Below, piece after piece: positions 1 to 7,619 of a stretch of 10,151 nt of DNA. The stretch comes from an uncultured Devosia sp. (GTDB lineage Bacteria > Pseudomonadota > Alphaproteobacteria > Rhizobiales > Devosiaceae), in contig CAMLOA010000034.1 in NCBI GenBank assembly GCA_946481445.1, forward strand, positions 1-10,151, read 5' to 3'. The translations under genes and the position numbers were made by a program. Below the pieces are notes generated by a model, which saw only the letters and a program-made list of their open reading frames with translations, searched no databases and had not been told where the DNA came from. The first letter of the stretch is position 1; every line of letters starts with the position of its first letter.

Positions 1-100
1 GGTCTCGCCATCGAACGGTCCGTCGGAATGGCAGACGGAGTATGAAGCGCTCTCGCTTCGATCCCGCCGCATCGCCACACCGGCGGAGCCGGCGGAATGA
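1..100 (+). CDS. fdsA: Formate dehydrogenase large (alpha) subunit FdsA, C-terminal end only
   Basis: Only the last 32 codons are in the window, read in the frame that begins at base 2 and ends at TGA 98-100. The tail contains the segment SPSNGPSEWQ followed by a Ser-Arg-Arg-Ile stretch, which I recognise as the extreme C-terminus of the molybdenum/tungsten bis-MGD subunit of soluble NAD-dependent formate dehydrogenases (FdsA). That enzyme oxidises formate to CO2 in the cytoplasm and passes electrons through FdsB and FdsG to NAD. The fragment is too short to show any cofactor site. Its assignment rests on this tail plus the two genes that follow, FdhD and FdsD, which is the usual end of an fdsGBACD operon. 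The stop overlaps the fdhD start as ATGA, so the genes are probably translationally coupled. Confidence 0.82.
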   Translation, partial: VSPSNGPSEWQTEYEALSLRSRRIATPAEPAE

Positions 101-930
101 GCAGGGCCGAGAGGCCACCCGTGACCCGAATTCCCCGCTTGGCCCGGCGCGCGGCCGGGACAAGCTGGGCCGAACGAAGCGTGCCCGAAGAGGTCCCCAT
201 CGCCCTGTCGTTTTCCGGGACGACGCATGCGGTTATGATGGCGAGCCCAGCCGACCTCGAGGATTTTGCCCTCGGCTTCGCACTGACCGAGGGTATCATT
301 TCCGCTCCCGACGAGATCGAGAGGATGCATGTCGAGCACCTGGAGTCCGGAATCGATATCCAGATGTGGCTGCGCGACAAGGCCGATACCCGGTTCAAGG
401 CACGGCGCCGGCGGTTGGCCGGGCCCGTCGGGTGTGGTCTGTGCGGCATTGAATCGATCGAGGAAGCCGTTCGGGCCGTTTCGAAGGTTCTTCCGGGGCA
501 AGTGACTCTCTCGGTGGACCAGGTTGGAGAGGCCATGAAGCTCTTGGCCAAGCACCAACCCTTTCACGCCGAGACCGGTGCCGTGCATGCTGCCGGCTTT
601 TTCCGCCCGGGCCAAGGCATCGCCCTTGTCCGGGAGGATGTGGGCCGCCACAATGCGCTCGACAAACTGGTCGGCGCCATGTCCAGAGCTGGTATTGCCG
701 GTGCGACCGGGGCCATCGCGGTCACGTCACGGCTATCCGTCGAGATGGTGCAAAAGGCTGCGGCGATCGGCGCTCCAGCCATTCTGGCGGTCTCCGCCCC
801 CACGGCCCTGGCGATCCGCACGGCCGAGGAGGCGGGAATGACCTTGATAGCTCTCGTGAGGGGTGAAGAATTCGACGTCTTCACGCACCCTGAACGGGTC
901 AGTGAAGGAGGCGGCAGGCATGTCGCATGA
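97..930 (+). CDS. fdhD: FdhD (FdsC), sulfurtransferase/chaperone for the formate dehydrogenase molybdenum cofactor
   Basis: This 277-residue cytoplasmic protein has the normal FdhD length. FdhD carries sulfur from a cysteine desulfurase to the bis-MGD cofactor and delivers it to the formate dehydrogenase catalytic subunit; without it the enzyme is inactive. The family's mobile-loop cysteine pair is present as VGCGLCG, with Cys113 and Cys116. Other conserved blocks are FHAETGAVHAA (156-166), REDVGRHNALDKL (179-191) and the Thr-Ser-Arg-Leu-Ser segment near 210-214, all part of the GDP/cofactor-binding fold. The start at 97 is supported by its four-base ATGA overlap with the fdsA stop. A second possible start inside the gene would remove conserved sequence. 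The gene runs into fdsD with an 11-base overlap. Nothing suggests truncation. In fds operons this gene is also called fdsC. Confidence 0.95.
   Translation: MSRAERPPVTRIPRLARRAAGTSWAERSVPEEVPIALSFSGTTHAVMMASPADLEDFALGFALTEGIISAPDEIERMHVEHLESGIDIQMWLRDKADTRFKARRRRLAGPVGCGLCGIESIEEAVRAVSKVLPGQVTLSVDQVGEAMKLLAKHQPFHAETGAVHAAGFFRPGQGIALVREDVGRHNALDKLVGAMSRAGIAGATGAIAVTSRLSVEMVQKAAAIGAPAILAVSAPTALAIRTAEEAGMTLIALVRGEEFDVFTHPERVSEGGGRHVA
905..911 (+). promoter_or_regulatory. Ribosome binding site for fdsD, inside the fdhD coding region
   Basis: The stretch AAGGAGG lies 8 bases before the ATG at 920. It decides the fdsD start: an upstream in-frame ATG at 863 would add 19 residues with no family similarity and has no comparable site. 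Confidence 0.75.
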
Positions 931-1177
931 CCAGGAAACGTCCCTGAAGCTGGTCCGCATGGCCAACCAGATCGGCACATTCTTTGACACGCAATCGGGA
1001 CCGGACAGGGCGGCATGCGTGGCAGACCACATCAACAAGTTCTGGGAGCCGCGCATGCGCCGGCAGTTCCTGCATCTTTACGACACGGGCGCCGAAGGCT
1101 TCAGCCCTATCGTACGCGAGGCGGCCGCAGCGGTGAGACGGCCGGACCCGGTCGATCCACCCAGCCCATCGGCTTGA
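920..1177 (+). CDS. fdsD: Formate dehydrogenase delta subunit FdsD
   Basis: A small protein of 85 residues, typical of FdsD, the accessory or structural subunit of the soluble NAD-dependent formate dehydrogenase complex. The N-terminal half has the family pattern KLVRMANQIGTFF (residues 10-22), followed by HINKFWEPRMR (37-47), the second conserved block. The C-terminal 15 residues are Pro-rich and probably disordered. No metal ligands or membrane segments are visible. The exact function of FdsD is not well defined; related proteins are needed for assembly or full activity. It overlaps the 3' end of fdhD by 11 bases in another frame and has its own strong ribosome binding site. This supports co-translation with the catalytic subunit upstream. 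Confidence 0.93.
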   Translation: MSHDQETSLKLVRMANQIGTFFDTQSGPDRAACVADHINKFWEPRMRRQFLHLYDTGAEGFSPIVREAAAAVRRPDPVDPPSPSA

Positions 1178-1223
1178 CGGCCCCAGCAGGGCATGGGAAC
1201 CCAAAGCCCGGGGAAGAGTTGCC

Positions 1224-2114
1224 ATGCTGCTTGAACGACTTGAGCTTTTCATCGCCCTCGCGCGCGAGCGTCACTTTGGTCGCGCAGCCGAGGCTTGCGG
1301 CATCACCCAACCCACGCTGTCATCAGCAATCAAGCAACTCGAATCCTCGCTAGGGATCATGCTGGTCAAGCGCGGCTCACGGTTCGGCGGGCTGACGCCA
1401 GAGGGCGAACTGGTGCTCGGCTGGGCGCAGCGCATGGTGGGCGATGCGGTGGCCATGCGGCAGGAGGTCAAGGCCTCCCGTCACGGCCTGTCGGGCCGCA
1501 TTCGCATCGCCGTCATTCCCACGGCTCTGGCCATGGTCGCCGAGCTGACCACGCCGTTTCGCGCAAAGCACCCCGGCGTCAGCTTCTCCATCCTCTCGCG
1601 GACCTCGGTGGAAATCCTGTCGCTGGTGGGCAATTTCGATGCCGATATCGGCATCACATATCTCGACAACGAACCGCTCGGTCGCGTGATTTCCATCCCG
1701 CTCTACCTCGAACGCTATCATCTGGTCACGTCGGAGGGCGGGCCTTTCGCGGATGCAGAACAGGTCACCTGGGCCCAGCTTGCCGATGTGCCCCTCTGCC
1801 TTTTGACACCGGACATGCAGAACCGGCGCATCATCGACCAACACCTGGCCGAAGCAGGCGCCATGGCCCGCCCGACCCTGGAATCCAATTCCATGATCGT
1901 GCTGTTTTCCCACATCATGACGGGCAAGTGGTCGTCGATCATGCCGGGCAACCTGGTGCGGACATTCGATCAGGCGGAAACCATCCGCACGATACCCATC
2001 GTCGAGCCGGTTGCGAACCACATTGTGGGCGTTGTCGCGGCCCACCGGGATCCGCATACGGCGCTGGTTGCCGCCTTCCTCAGCGAGACAAGCAAGCTCA
2101 CGGCATTCCGCTGA
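1224..2114 (+). CDS. LysR-type transcriptional regulator next to the formate dehydrogenase genes
   Basis: The protein has 296 residues, the standard length for LysR regulators. The N-terminal winged helix-turn-helix covers about residues 1-60, with the recognition segment FGRAAEACGITQPTLSSAI (18-36) followed by the linker helix. The effector-binding domain begins near residue 91 (GRIRIAVIPT) and runs to the end. It starts 46 bases after fdsD on the same strand, so it may be read from the fds transcript or from a promoter of its own; none is obvious in the short gap. LysR regulators of fds operons are known in other proteobacteria, for example FdsR of Cupriavidus, which senses formate. By position this protein is a candidate formate-responsive regulator. 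The ligand cannot be read from the sequence, and the name FdsR is not assigned. A GGGGAAGAG stretch about 5 bases upstream serves as ribosome binding site. Confidence 0.9.
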   Translation: MLLERLELFIALARERHFGRAAEACGITQPTLSSAIKQLESSLGIMLVKRGSRFGGLTPEGELVLGWAQRMVGDAVAMRQEVKASRHGLSGRIRIAVIPTALAMVAELTTPFRAKHPGVSFSILSRTSVEILSLVGNFDADIGITYLDNEPLGRVISIPLYLERYHLVTSEGGPFADAEQVTWAQLADVPLCLLTPDMQNRRIIDQHLAEAGAMARPTLESNSMIVLFSHIMTGKWSSIMPGNLVRTFDQAETIRTIPIVEPVANHIVGVVAAHRDPHTALVAAFLSETSKLTAFR

Positions 2115-2153
2115 GCGTGCAGCCTCGCCGACCGCGCCGTCGAGCGCGAAACA

Positions 2154-2179
2154 GGTCGGGGTCACGCGGAACCCCGACC
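2154..2179. terminator. Dyad between convergent operons, likely bidirectional terminator
   Basis: GGTCGGGGT (2154-2162) and ACCCCGACC (2171-2179) form a perfect 9-bp stem with an 8-base loop. The dyad lies between the lysR stop (2114) and the convergent demethylase stop (2202), exactly where two transcription units meet. Neither strand has a real T-tract after the stem; the minus-strand read has only TGTTT. It may therefore be a weak intrinsic or factor-assisted terminator, or a 3'-end stabiliser. Confidence 0.65.
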
Positions 2180-2201
2180 GCCATCAAAGGACTTCCCGGC
2201 C

Positions 2202-4763
2202 TCAGGTGCGCGGCTTGAGGTTTTCCGGGTCGTAGAGCGGCTTGTAGCCGACGCCTGCGACCTCTGCCGGGTAGGTTTCGCCGAAATATTCCAGCGTCAC
2301 CTGGCGGCCGACCTGACAATAGCTCCAGGGAAGATAGGCCAGGGCGATATTCTTGCCGATAGTGGGACCATAGGCGACCGAGGTCGTGTAGGACCGGCGA
2401 CCCAGCTCGTCGACCAGCGTCTCGCCCGTCGTCGGGTCCATCACCGGCATGGTGCCGACCGGGTAGCGGGCCACGCCCTTGCTGTCGACATTGTTGGTCA
2501 TGACCAGCGTGCAGAGCATGGCAGGCTGGTGTTCGCGGGCGCGATATTCGACATGCTTGGCCTTGCCGCGGAAGTCGGCTTCCTTGACCTTGGGGCGGGC
2601 GAGGTCGGCTTCGAGCAGATTGTATTCTGTAAGAAGGTCCGCATTCTGCAGGCGCAGGCTCTTTTCCATGCGGCGGGTATTGGCATAGGTCTCGACACCC
2701 ACGGCGATGACACCGGTCGAGCGCAGCGCATCCCAGACGGCGAGGCCGTCCTCGTAGGCCATGTGCAATTCCCAGCCCTGTTCGCCAACGTAGGAAATGC
2801 GGAAGGCCATGACGGACTTGCCGGCAATGGTGAGCGGCTTGATCGCGGCAAAGGGGAAGTTTTCCGGCAGCAGGACCGATGGGTCTTCCACCAGCTTGCT
2901 GAGATTTTCCCGCGCATTGGGACCCCAGATGCCGATAGTGATGTTCTTTTCGGTCACGTCGGTGATGGTGGCGTCAAAACCGCGATCCTGGGCGACGCGG
3001 CGCATGTACTGCAGGTCGCGCGGGCCGGCATCTGCGCCATTGATCATGCGAATGCGGTCGGCCATGCGGATGACGGTGAAGTCGGCCCGCACCATGCCTT
3101 CGTCGTCGAGGAAGTGGGTGTAGATGCCCTTGCCGATATTGGCGTCGCCACCGATCTTGGCGGCACAGAGCCACTCCATCAGCTCGACATGGTCGGGGCC
3201 CTCGATGTCGCAGATATAGAAGTGCGACAGGTTGATGATGCCGCAGTTCTCGGTCATTTCGAGATGCTCGGCATTGGAGACGCGCCAGAAGTGGCGGTTG
3301 TCCCATTCGTTCTCGCGCACCGGGACGCGGTCGCCGAATTTCTCCAGCAGGTGCTCGTTGGCGGCATAGCCATGGGCGCGTTCCCAGCCGCCCAGTTCCA
3401 TGAAGTAGCCGCCCAGTTCCTTCTCGCGCTCGTAGAAGGGCGAGCGGCGGATATTGCGGCCCCCGGAGAAGGGCTCGCGCGGATGCACCGGCGGATTGTA
3501 GATCTTCATCGCCGTTTCGGTGCAGCGCTCTTCGATGAACTTCTCGGTGAGCTGGAACGGGGCGAAGCGGGCATAGTCGATCTTGTTGTGGTCGATGGCC
3601 GTGCGGCCATCGGTCATCCAGTCGGCGATGAGCTTGCCCATGCCCGGGCCGTCCTTGACCCAGATGCCCACGGCATACCAGAGGCCGCGCACCTTCTGGC
3701 TTTCGCCCATGGAGGGACCGCCATCGGTCGTGGTTTGCAGCAGGCCGTTGAAGGAATGGCCCTCATTGTAGCCGAGCTCGCCCAGGATCGGCGTCAGCTC
3801 CATGGCGCGTTCGAGCGGTTCCATGACCTGCTCGAGGTCAAGGTCGCGCTGCGACGGCGACAGGCGCGCCTGTTCCTTTTCGAGCAGGTCGCGCGGATGC
3901 ACGAGGCGCGGATTGTGCTCCTCGTAGTAGCCCCATTCGATCTGGCCGCCTTCGGCGGTCTTCGGATCGCCGGTATCGCGCAGATAGGCCGAGTTGCCTT
4001 GGTCGCGCAGCAGCGGGTAGCCGATCTCCTTGCCGGTATCGGCGAAACCGTCGAACGGACCGAAGAAGGTGAGTGGATGGTCGACAGGCATGACCGGCAG
4101 GTCCTCGCCTGCCATCTCGGCGATGAGCCGGCCCCAGAGGCCGGCGCAGACCACGACGTGGTCGGCCATGATGGTCCCGCGATCGGTGACCACGCCCTTG
4201 ATGCGACCATCCTCGATGACCAGCGACTTGGCCGAGGTATTGGCGAAAGCCTGCAGCTTGCCCGCGCTGACCGCCTGATCGACCAGTTTGCCGGCAACGG
4301 TCTGCGAGCGCGGGATGACGAGGCCGGCATCCGGGTCCCAGAGGCCGCCCTGGATCATGCTCTCCTCGACCAGCGGCATCTTTTCCTTGATCTCGGCAGG
4401 GTCGATGAGGCGGGCGCGGGTGCCAAAAGCCTTGCCCGAGGCGACCTTGCGCTTGATCTCGTCCATGCGTTCGTCGTCGCCGACGCGGGCCACTTCAAGG
4501 CCACCGACACGGGCGTAGTGGCCCATCTTGTCGAAGAAGTCGATGGAGTAAAGCGTGGTCCAGCAGCTCAGGAAGTCATGGCTGGTGGTGTAGCAGAAGT
4601 CGGAGGCGTGGGCGGTGGAGCCGATATCGGTGGGGATGCCGGACTTGTCGATGCCTACGATATCGTCCCAGCCGCGCTCGACCAGATGGTGCGCGATGGA
4701 CGCGCCAACAATCCCGCCCAGTCCGATGATGACGACCCGCGCCTTCTCGGGAAACGCTGCCAT
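2202..4763 (-). CDS. FAD-dependent N-demethylase fused to a GcvT folate domain (dimethylglycine dehydrogenase/oxidase-like)
   Basis: An 853-residue cytoplasmic enzyme of the dimethylglycine dehydrogenase/oxidase family; no signal peptide is seen. Domains in order: FAD-binding DAO fold (about 8-385, dinucleotide motif IGLGGIVGAS at 13-22), a central linker domain (about 388-440), the GcvT folate-binding domain (about 440-735) and the GcvT C-terminal barrel (about 745-845). GSTAH (48-52) matches the family motif whose His carries covalent FAD, so His52 is the predicted attachment residue. By comparison with Arthrobacter globiformis dimethylglycine oxidase recalled from memory, His229 and Tyr260 fall where its active-site His and Tyr lie. 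Asp561 falls where its folate-site Asp lies. SYVGEQGWEL (657-666) is the typical GcvT block. The reaction is oxidation of an N-methyl group with capture of the carbon as methylene-THF. It shares an operon with etfBA, which favours a dehydrogenase using ETF over an oxidase. Dimethylglycine is the best guess; sarcosine or another N-methyl amino acid is possible. Confidence 0.88.
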   Translation of the reverse strand: MAAFPEKARVVIIGLGGIVGASIAHHLVERGWDDIVGIDKSGIPTDIGSTAHASDFCYTTSHDFLSCWTTLYSIDFFDKMGHYARVGGLEVARVGDDERMDEIKRKVASGKAFGTRARLIDPAEIKEKMPLVEESMIQGGLWDPDAGLVIPRSQTVAGKLVDQAVSAGKLQAFANTSAKSLVIEDGRIKGVVTDRGTIMADHVVVCAGLWGRLIAEMAGEDLPVMPVDHPLTFFGPFDGFADTGKEIGYPLLRDQGNSAYLRDTGDPKTAEGGQIEWGYYEEHNPRLVHPRDLLEKEQARLSPSQRDLDLEQVMEPLERAMELTPILGELGYNEGHSFNGLLQTTTDGGPSMGESQKVRGLWYAVGIWVKDGPGMGKLIADWMTDGRTAIDHNKIDYARFAPFQLTEKFIEERCTETAMKIYNPPVHPREPFSGGRNIRRSPFYEREKELGGYFMELGGWERAHGYAANEHLLEKFGDRVPVRENEWDNRHFWRVSNAEHLEMTENCGIINLSHFYICDIEGPDHVELMEWLCAAKIGGDANIGKGIYTHFLDDEGMVRADFTVIRMADRIRMINGADAGPRDLQYMRRVAQDRGFDATITDVTEKNITIGIWGPNARENLSKLVEDPSVLLPENFPFAAIKPLTIAGKSVMAFRISYVGEQGWELHMAYEDGLAVWDALRSTGVIAVGVETYANTRRMEKSLRLQNADLLTEYNLLEADLARPKVKEADFRGKAKHVEYRAREHQPAMLCTLVMTNNVDSKGVARYPVGTMPVMDPTTGETLVDELGRRSYTTSVAYGPTIGKNIALAYLPWSYCQVGRQVTLEYFGETYPAEVAGVGYKPLYDPENLKPRT

Positions 4764-4843
4764 TTTTGATGTTCTCCGTTGTGCTGGGCGAAAGTCGAAT
4801 TCGGCCTGCCCCGTCTTCGCCGGAGGGGTGCTGGCCGGCAGTC

Positions 4844-5728
4844 TTACCAGAGTTGGGGGACAGGCAGGCCCCGCCGCATATGCGCGGCAAGCAATGTGTT
4901 GTGCATGAGACTCATGATGGTCATTGGTCCCACGCCACCCGGCACGGGCGTAATGGCGCCAGCATTGACCGACGCTGCCGCGAATTCAACATCACCCACC
5001 AGCGCCTTCTTGTCGCCCTTGATCACCCTGCTGGTGCCGACATCGATCACGGTGGCGCCCGGCTTGATCCATTCCCCCTTGATCATTTCTGCCTGACCCA
5101 CGGCGGCCACGACGATATCGGCCTGCCGCACCTTTTCGGCCAGGTCCCGCGTGCGCGAATGGGCGATCGTCACGGTGCAGTTCTGGGCCAGCAGCAATTG
5201 CGCCATCGGCTTGCCGACCAGGATCGATCTACCCACGACGATGGCATCAAGGCCGGATAGGTTGCCCAGGGCCGACTTGAGCAGCATCAGGCAGCCCAGC
5301 GGCGTGCAGGAGACCAGTCCCGGCAGGCCGGATGCCAGCCGGCCGGCGCTCGATGGATGCAGGCCATCGACATCCTTGGCCGGATCGATGGCCTCGATAA
5401 CCTCGAGCGAATCCAGATGCCCCGGCAGCGGCAGCTGCACGAGGATGCCGTCCACCGCATCATCGGCGTTGAGCGCAGCGATCAGGTCGAGCAGCTCGCC
5501 CTGGCTGGCATCGGCCGGCAGGACATGTTCGAAGCTGGCCATGCCGAGCTGACGGGCCATCTTGCCCTTGCTGCGAACATAGATCTCGCTGGCCGGGTCG
5601 GTTCCGACAAGTACGACGGCCAATCCGGGTACACGCCCGGACCGTCGCGTCAGTTCGGGAATGCAGCCGGTGATCTTTTCACCCAAGCTGCCCGCATAGG
5701 CTTTGCCGTCAATAATCCGAGCACTCAT
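4844..5728 (-). CDS. folD: FolD, bifunctional methylene-THF dehydrogenase / methenyl-THF cyclohydrolase
   Basis: The protein has 294 residues, normal for FolD. It oxidises 5,10-methylene-THF with NAD(P) and hydrolyses the methenyl form to 10-formyl-THF. The catalytic Tyr-xxx-Lys is seen as YVRSK (Tyr50, Lys54). The substrate-side motifs are VQLPLP (97-102, Gln98) and DVDGLHP (119-125). The dinucleotide site has [11 protein letters not shown] (164-174), and the C-terminal block is [17 protein letters not shown] (261-277). The start at 5728 is chosen because the protein then begins [10 protein letters not shown] as in the family; an upstream in-frame ATG would add 41 unrelated residues. Lying between purU and the demethylase gene, it should act on the methylene-THF that the demethylase makes. 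It may be a second folD dedicated to catabolism, which the window cannot show. Confidence 0.96.
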   Translation of the reverse strand: MSARIIDGKAYAGSLGEKITGCIPELTRRSGRVPGLAVVLVGTDPASEIYVRSKGKMARQLGMASFEHVLPADASQGELLDLIAALNADDAVDGILVQLPLPGHLDSLEVIEAIDPAKDVDGLHPSSAGRLASGLPGLVSCTPLGCLMLLKSALGNLSGLDAIVVGRSILVGKPMAQLLLAQNCTVTIAHSRTRDLAEKVRQADIVVAAVGQAEMIKGEWIKPGATVIDVGTSRVIKGDKKALVGDVEFAAASVNAGAITPVPGGVGPMTIMSLMHNTLLAAHMRRGLPVPQLW

Positions 5729-5754
5729 CTGGCCACCAGAAACAATCGGGTTGA

Positions 5755-5775
5755 TGGGGTGCCGGTGGCACCCCA
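5755..5775. other. Perfect hairpin between purU and folD
   Basis: TGGGGTGCC (5755-5763) pairs with GGCACCCCA (5767-5775) in a 9-bp GC-rich stem with a three-base loop. It begins 5 bases after the purU stop and ends 26 bases before the folD start in the direction of transcription. No T-tract follows, so it is not a standard intrinsic terminator. It could slow polymerase, protect the 3' end of an etfBA-purU message, or lower folD and demethylase expression. The structure is certain on paper; the role is inferred. Confidence 0.6.
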
Positions 5776-5780
5776 ACGGA

Positions 5781-6638
5781 TCAGTTCGTGAAGACGACCG
5801 TACGGTGATGATTGAGCATGACCCGGCCCTCCAGGTGATACTTGACCGCACGGGCCAGCACGCGGGACTCGATATCGCGACCGGTAGCCACGAAATCTTC
5901 CGAAGTCATGGCGTGGCTGACGCGCTCGGTTTCCTGCTCGATGATCGGGCCTTCGTCGAGGTCCGCGGTCACGTAGTGACCGGTCGCGCCGATCAGCTTC
6001 ACACCGCGCTCATGCGCCTGGTGATAGGGCTTGGCGCCCTTGAAGCTTGGCAGGAAGGAGTGGTGGATATTGATGACCATGCCGAACAGGCGGTTGGACA
6101 GTTCATTGGACAGGACCTGCATGTAGCGGGCCAACACAACCAGTTCCGACCCGGTCTCCTTGACCAGCTCGATCAACTGCTCTTCGCGCTCGGCCTTGTT
6201 CTCCTTGGTCACCGGCCAATAGTAGAACGGGATGTCCTCCTGCTGCGCCGTCCGCCGGGAATCCTCGTGGTTGGAGACGATCGCGGCAACCTCGGCATTC
6301 AGCCAGCCGACCTTGATCTGGTAGAGCAGGTGCAAGAGGCCATGGTCGAATTTGGAGACCATGATGATGATCTTGGGCCGGCGCGACAGGTCCTCGATCT
6401 TGAGCTTCATGTCGAAGCGGTCGACGGAGGGCTTGAGCGCCAGTTCGAGCATCTCCCGGCTGGTCGTTGCCGGCACTGCAAAGGCGATGCGGATGAAGAG
6501 CTGGTTGGTCTGCCGGTCGCAGAACTGGTTGGACTCCAGAATATTTGCGCCACGCGAGGCCAGCGCGGTCGTCAGCGCTGCGACAATGCCCGGCTGGTCG
6601 AGGCAGCTCAGCTTGAGAATGAACTTGTTCTCGGTCAT
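5781..6638 (-). CDS. purU: PurU, formyltetrahydrofolate deformylase
   Basis: The protein has 285 residues, the usual PurU length. It hydrolyses 10-formyl-THF to formate and THF in the cytoplasm. An N-terminal ACT domain (about 5-85, with [20 protein letters not shown]) is followed by a formyltransferase-like hydrolase domain (about 88-265). The catalytic triad of the PurN/PurU fold is visible as Asn190 and His192 in [11 protein letters not shown] and Asp228 in [17 protein letters not shown] (217-224) is the conserved strand before the Asp. In E. coli PurU balances folate pools for purine and glycine synthesis. Here, between etfA and folD in a demethylation operon, it most likely disposes of excess formyl groups and frees THF for the next turnover. 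The gene starts 31 bases after the etfA stop with only a weak GAG-type ribosome binding site. Confidence 0.96.
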   Translation of the reverse strand: MTENKFILKLSCLDQPGIVAALTTALASRGANILESNQFCDRQTNQLFIRIAFAVPATTSREMLELALKPSVDRFDMKLKIEDLSRRPKIIIMVSKFDHGLLHLLYQIKVGWLNAEVAAIVSNHEDSRRTAQQEDIPFYYWPVTKENKAEREEQLIELVKETGSELVVLARYMQVLSNELSNRLFGMVINIHHSFLPSFKGAKPYHQAHERGVKLIGATGHYVTADLDEGPIIEQETERVSHAMTSEDFVATGRDIESRVLARAVKYHLEGRVMLNHHRTVVFTN

Positions 6639-6669
6639 CTAGGTGTCTCGATTGGGTTGGAGGGTGCTC

Positions 6670-7599
6670 TCAGAGCTGCCGCTCAAGTTCCGGGATCAAT
6701 TCGAAGAGGTCGCCAACAAGGCCATAATCCGCGATCTGGAAGATCGGGGCGTCCTCGTCCTTGTTGATGGCGACGATCACCTTGGCTTCCTTCATGCCCG
6801 CCAGGTGCTGGATGGCGCCCGAAATGCCGATGGCGATGTAGAGGTCCGGCGCGACGATCTTGCCCGTCTGCCCGACCTGCCAGTCGTTGGGCGCGTAACC
6901 CGCGTCCACCGCCGCCCGTGATGCACCCACCGCGGCACCCAGCTTGTCGGCCACGGGCAGGATGATCTCCCGGAATTTCTCCAGGGAGCCCAGGGCACGG
7001 CCACCCGAGATCACCACGCGCGCCGAGCCCAGTTCCGGCCGCTCGCTCTTGGCCATGCGGTTCTCGATGAACATGGAGAGCCCGCGATCCGCCGGGGCGT
7101 CCAAGACCTCGACCGGCGCGCCGGACCCGGTCACAGCGGGCGCGAAGCCGGCCGTCCGCACCGTGATGACCTTCTTGGCATCGGTCGCCTGCACCGTCTG
7201 GATGGCATTGCCGGCATAGATCGGACGCTTGAACGTATCGGGCGAAACGACTTCGACGATCTCGGAGACCTGCATCACGTCGAGCAGCGCGGCGACGCGG
7301 GGAAAGACGTTTTTGCCCGTCGTCGTCGCTGCAGCCACGAACACGTCATAACCCGAAGCGATGGAGACGATGAGGTCAGCCAACGGCTCGGCCAGTTGAT
7401 TGGCGAGCGCGTCGCTTTCGGCGAGCAACACCTTGCGCACGCCGGACAGGCCGGCGGCGGCAGCGGCGGCGCCCTGGGCGCCCTTGCCAGCAACGAGGAT
7501 GTCGATGTCGCCACCAATCCTGGAGGCTGCAGTCAGTGCCCGCGCCGTCAGCTCCGACAGGGTCGCGTTATCGTGTTCGGCGAGAAGAAGAATTGCCAT
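6670..7599 (-). CDS. etfA: Electron transfer flavoprotein alpha subunit
   Basis: The protein has 309 residues, matching bacterial EtfA. It forms the FAD-carrying half of the ETF heterodimer, which takes electrons from dehydrogenases and passes them to ETF:quinone oxidoreductase at the membrane. The C-terminal FAD domain is clear: the stretch from GRALGS (200-205) through [15 protein letters not shown] (221-235) and QVGQTGKIV (241-249), then the family signature [16 protein letters not shown] (253-268) and NKDEDAPIF (279-287). The N-terminal domain I is variable, as is usual. It lies 20 bases after etfB and has a GAGGA ribosome binding site 7 bases before its ATG. Sharing an operon with a demethylase of the dimethylglycine dehydrogenase family points to that enzyme as the electron donor. 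No ETF:quinone oxidoreductase gene is in the window, so that partner must lie elsewhere. Confidence 0.97.
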   Translation of the reverse strand: MAILLLAEHDNATLSELTARALTAASRIGGDIDILVAGKGAQGAAAAAAGLSGVRKVLLAESDALANQLAEPLADLIVSIASGYDVFVAAATTTGKNVFPRVAALLDVMQVSEIVEVVSPDTFKRPIYAGNAIQTVQATDAKKVITVRTAGFAPAVTGSGAPVEVLDAPADRGLSMFIENRMAKSERPELGSARVVISGGRALGSLEKFREIILPVADKLGAAVGASRAAVDAGYAPNDWQVGQTGKIVAPDLYIAIGISGAIQHLAGMKEAKVIVAINKDEDAPIFQIADYGLVGDLFELIPELERQL

Positions 7600-7619
7600 T
7601 TTGTGTCCTCGCTTCCAGA

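Noticed and set aside
1189..1209. GGGC/GCCC short dyad between fdsD and lysR as a terminator.
   Set aside because: The outer stem is only 4 bp, the inner GGG/CCC has a two-base loop, and there is no T-tract. It is too weak to call.
1377..2165. A 262-codon minus-strand frame, and a 307-codon plus-strand frame (1295-2218), overlapping lysR.
   Set aside because: Both are out-of-frame shadows of lysR; their compositions are His/Arg/Gly-rich and unlike real proteins.
2529..4769. A 746-codon open frame on the plus strand, opposite the demethylase gene.
   Set aside because: It is the antisense shadow of a GC-rich gene with few stop-forming codons. Its translation is Asp/Gly/Ala/Val-rich with no recognisable domain, and the minus-strand frame has clear conserved motifs throughout.
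4803..4836. Possible hairpins in the folD-demethylase gap (GGCC..CCCC with GGGG..GGCC, or GCCGG with CCGGC at 4819-4839).
   Set aside because: The stems are only 4-5 bp with loops or bulges and compete with each other, and no T-tract follows on the minus strand. This is expected by chance in GC-rich DNA.
5703..6767. A 354-codon plus-strand frame across purU and parts of its neighbours.
   Set aside because: It is antisense to purU, whose ACT domain and catalytic Asn-His-Asp are intact. The frame has no ribosome binding site and no domain.
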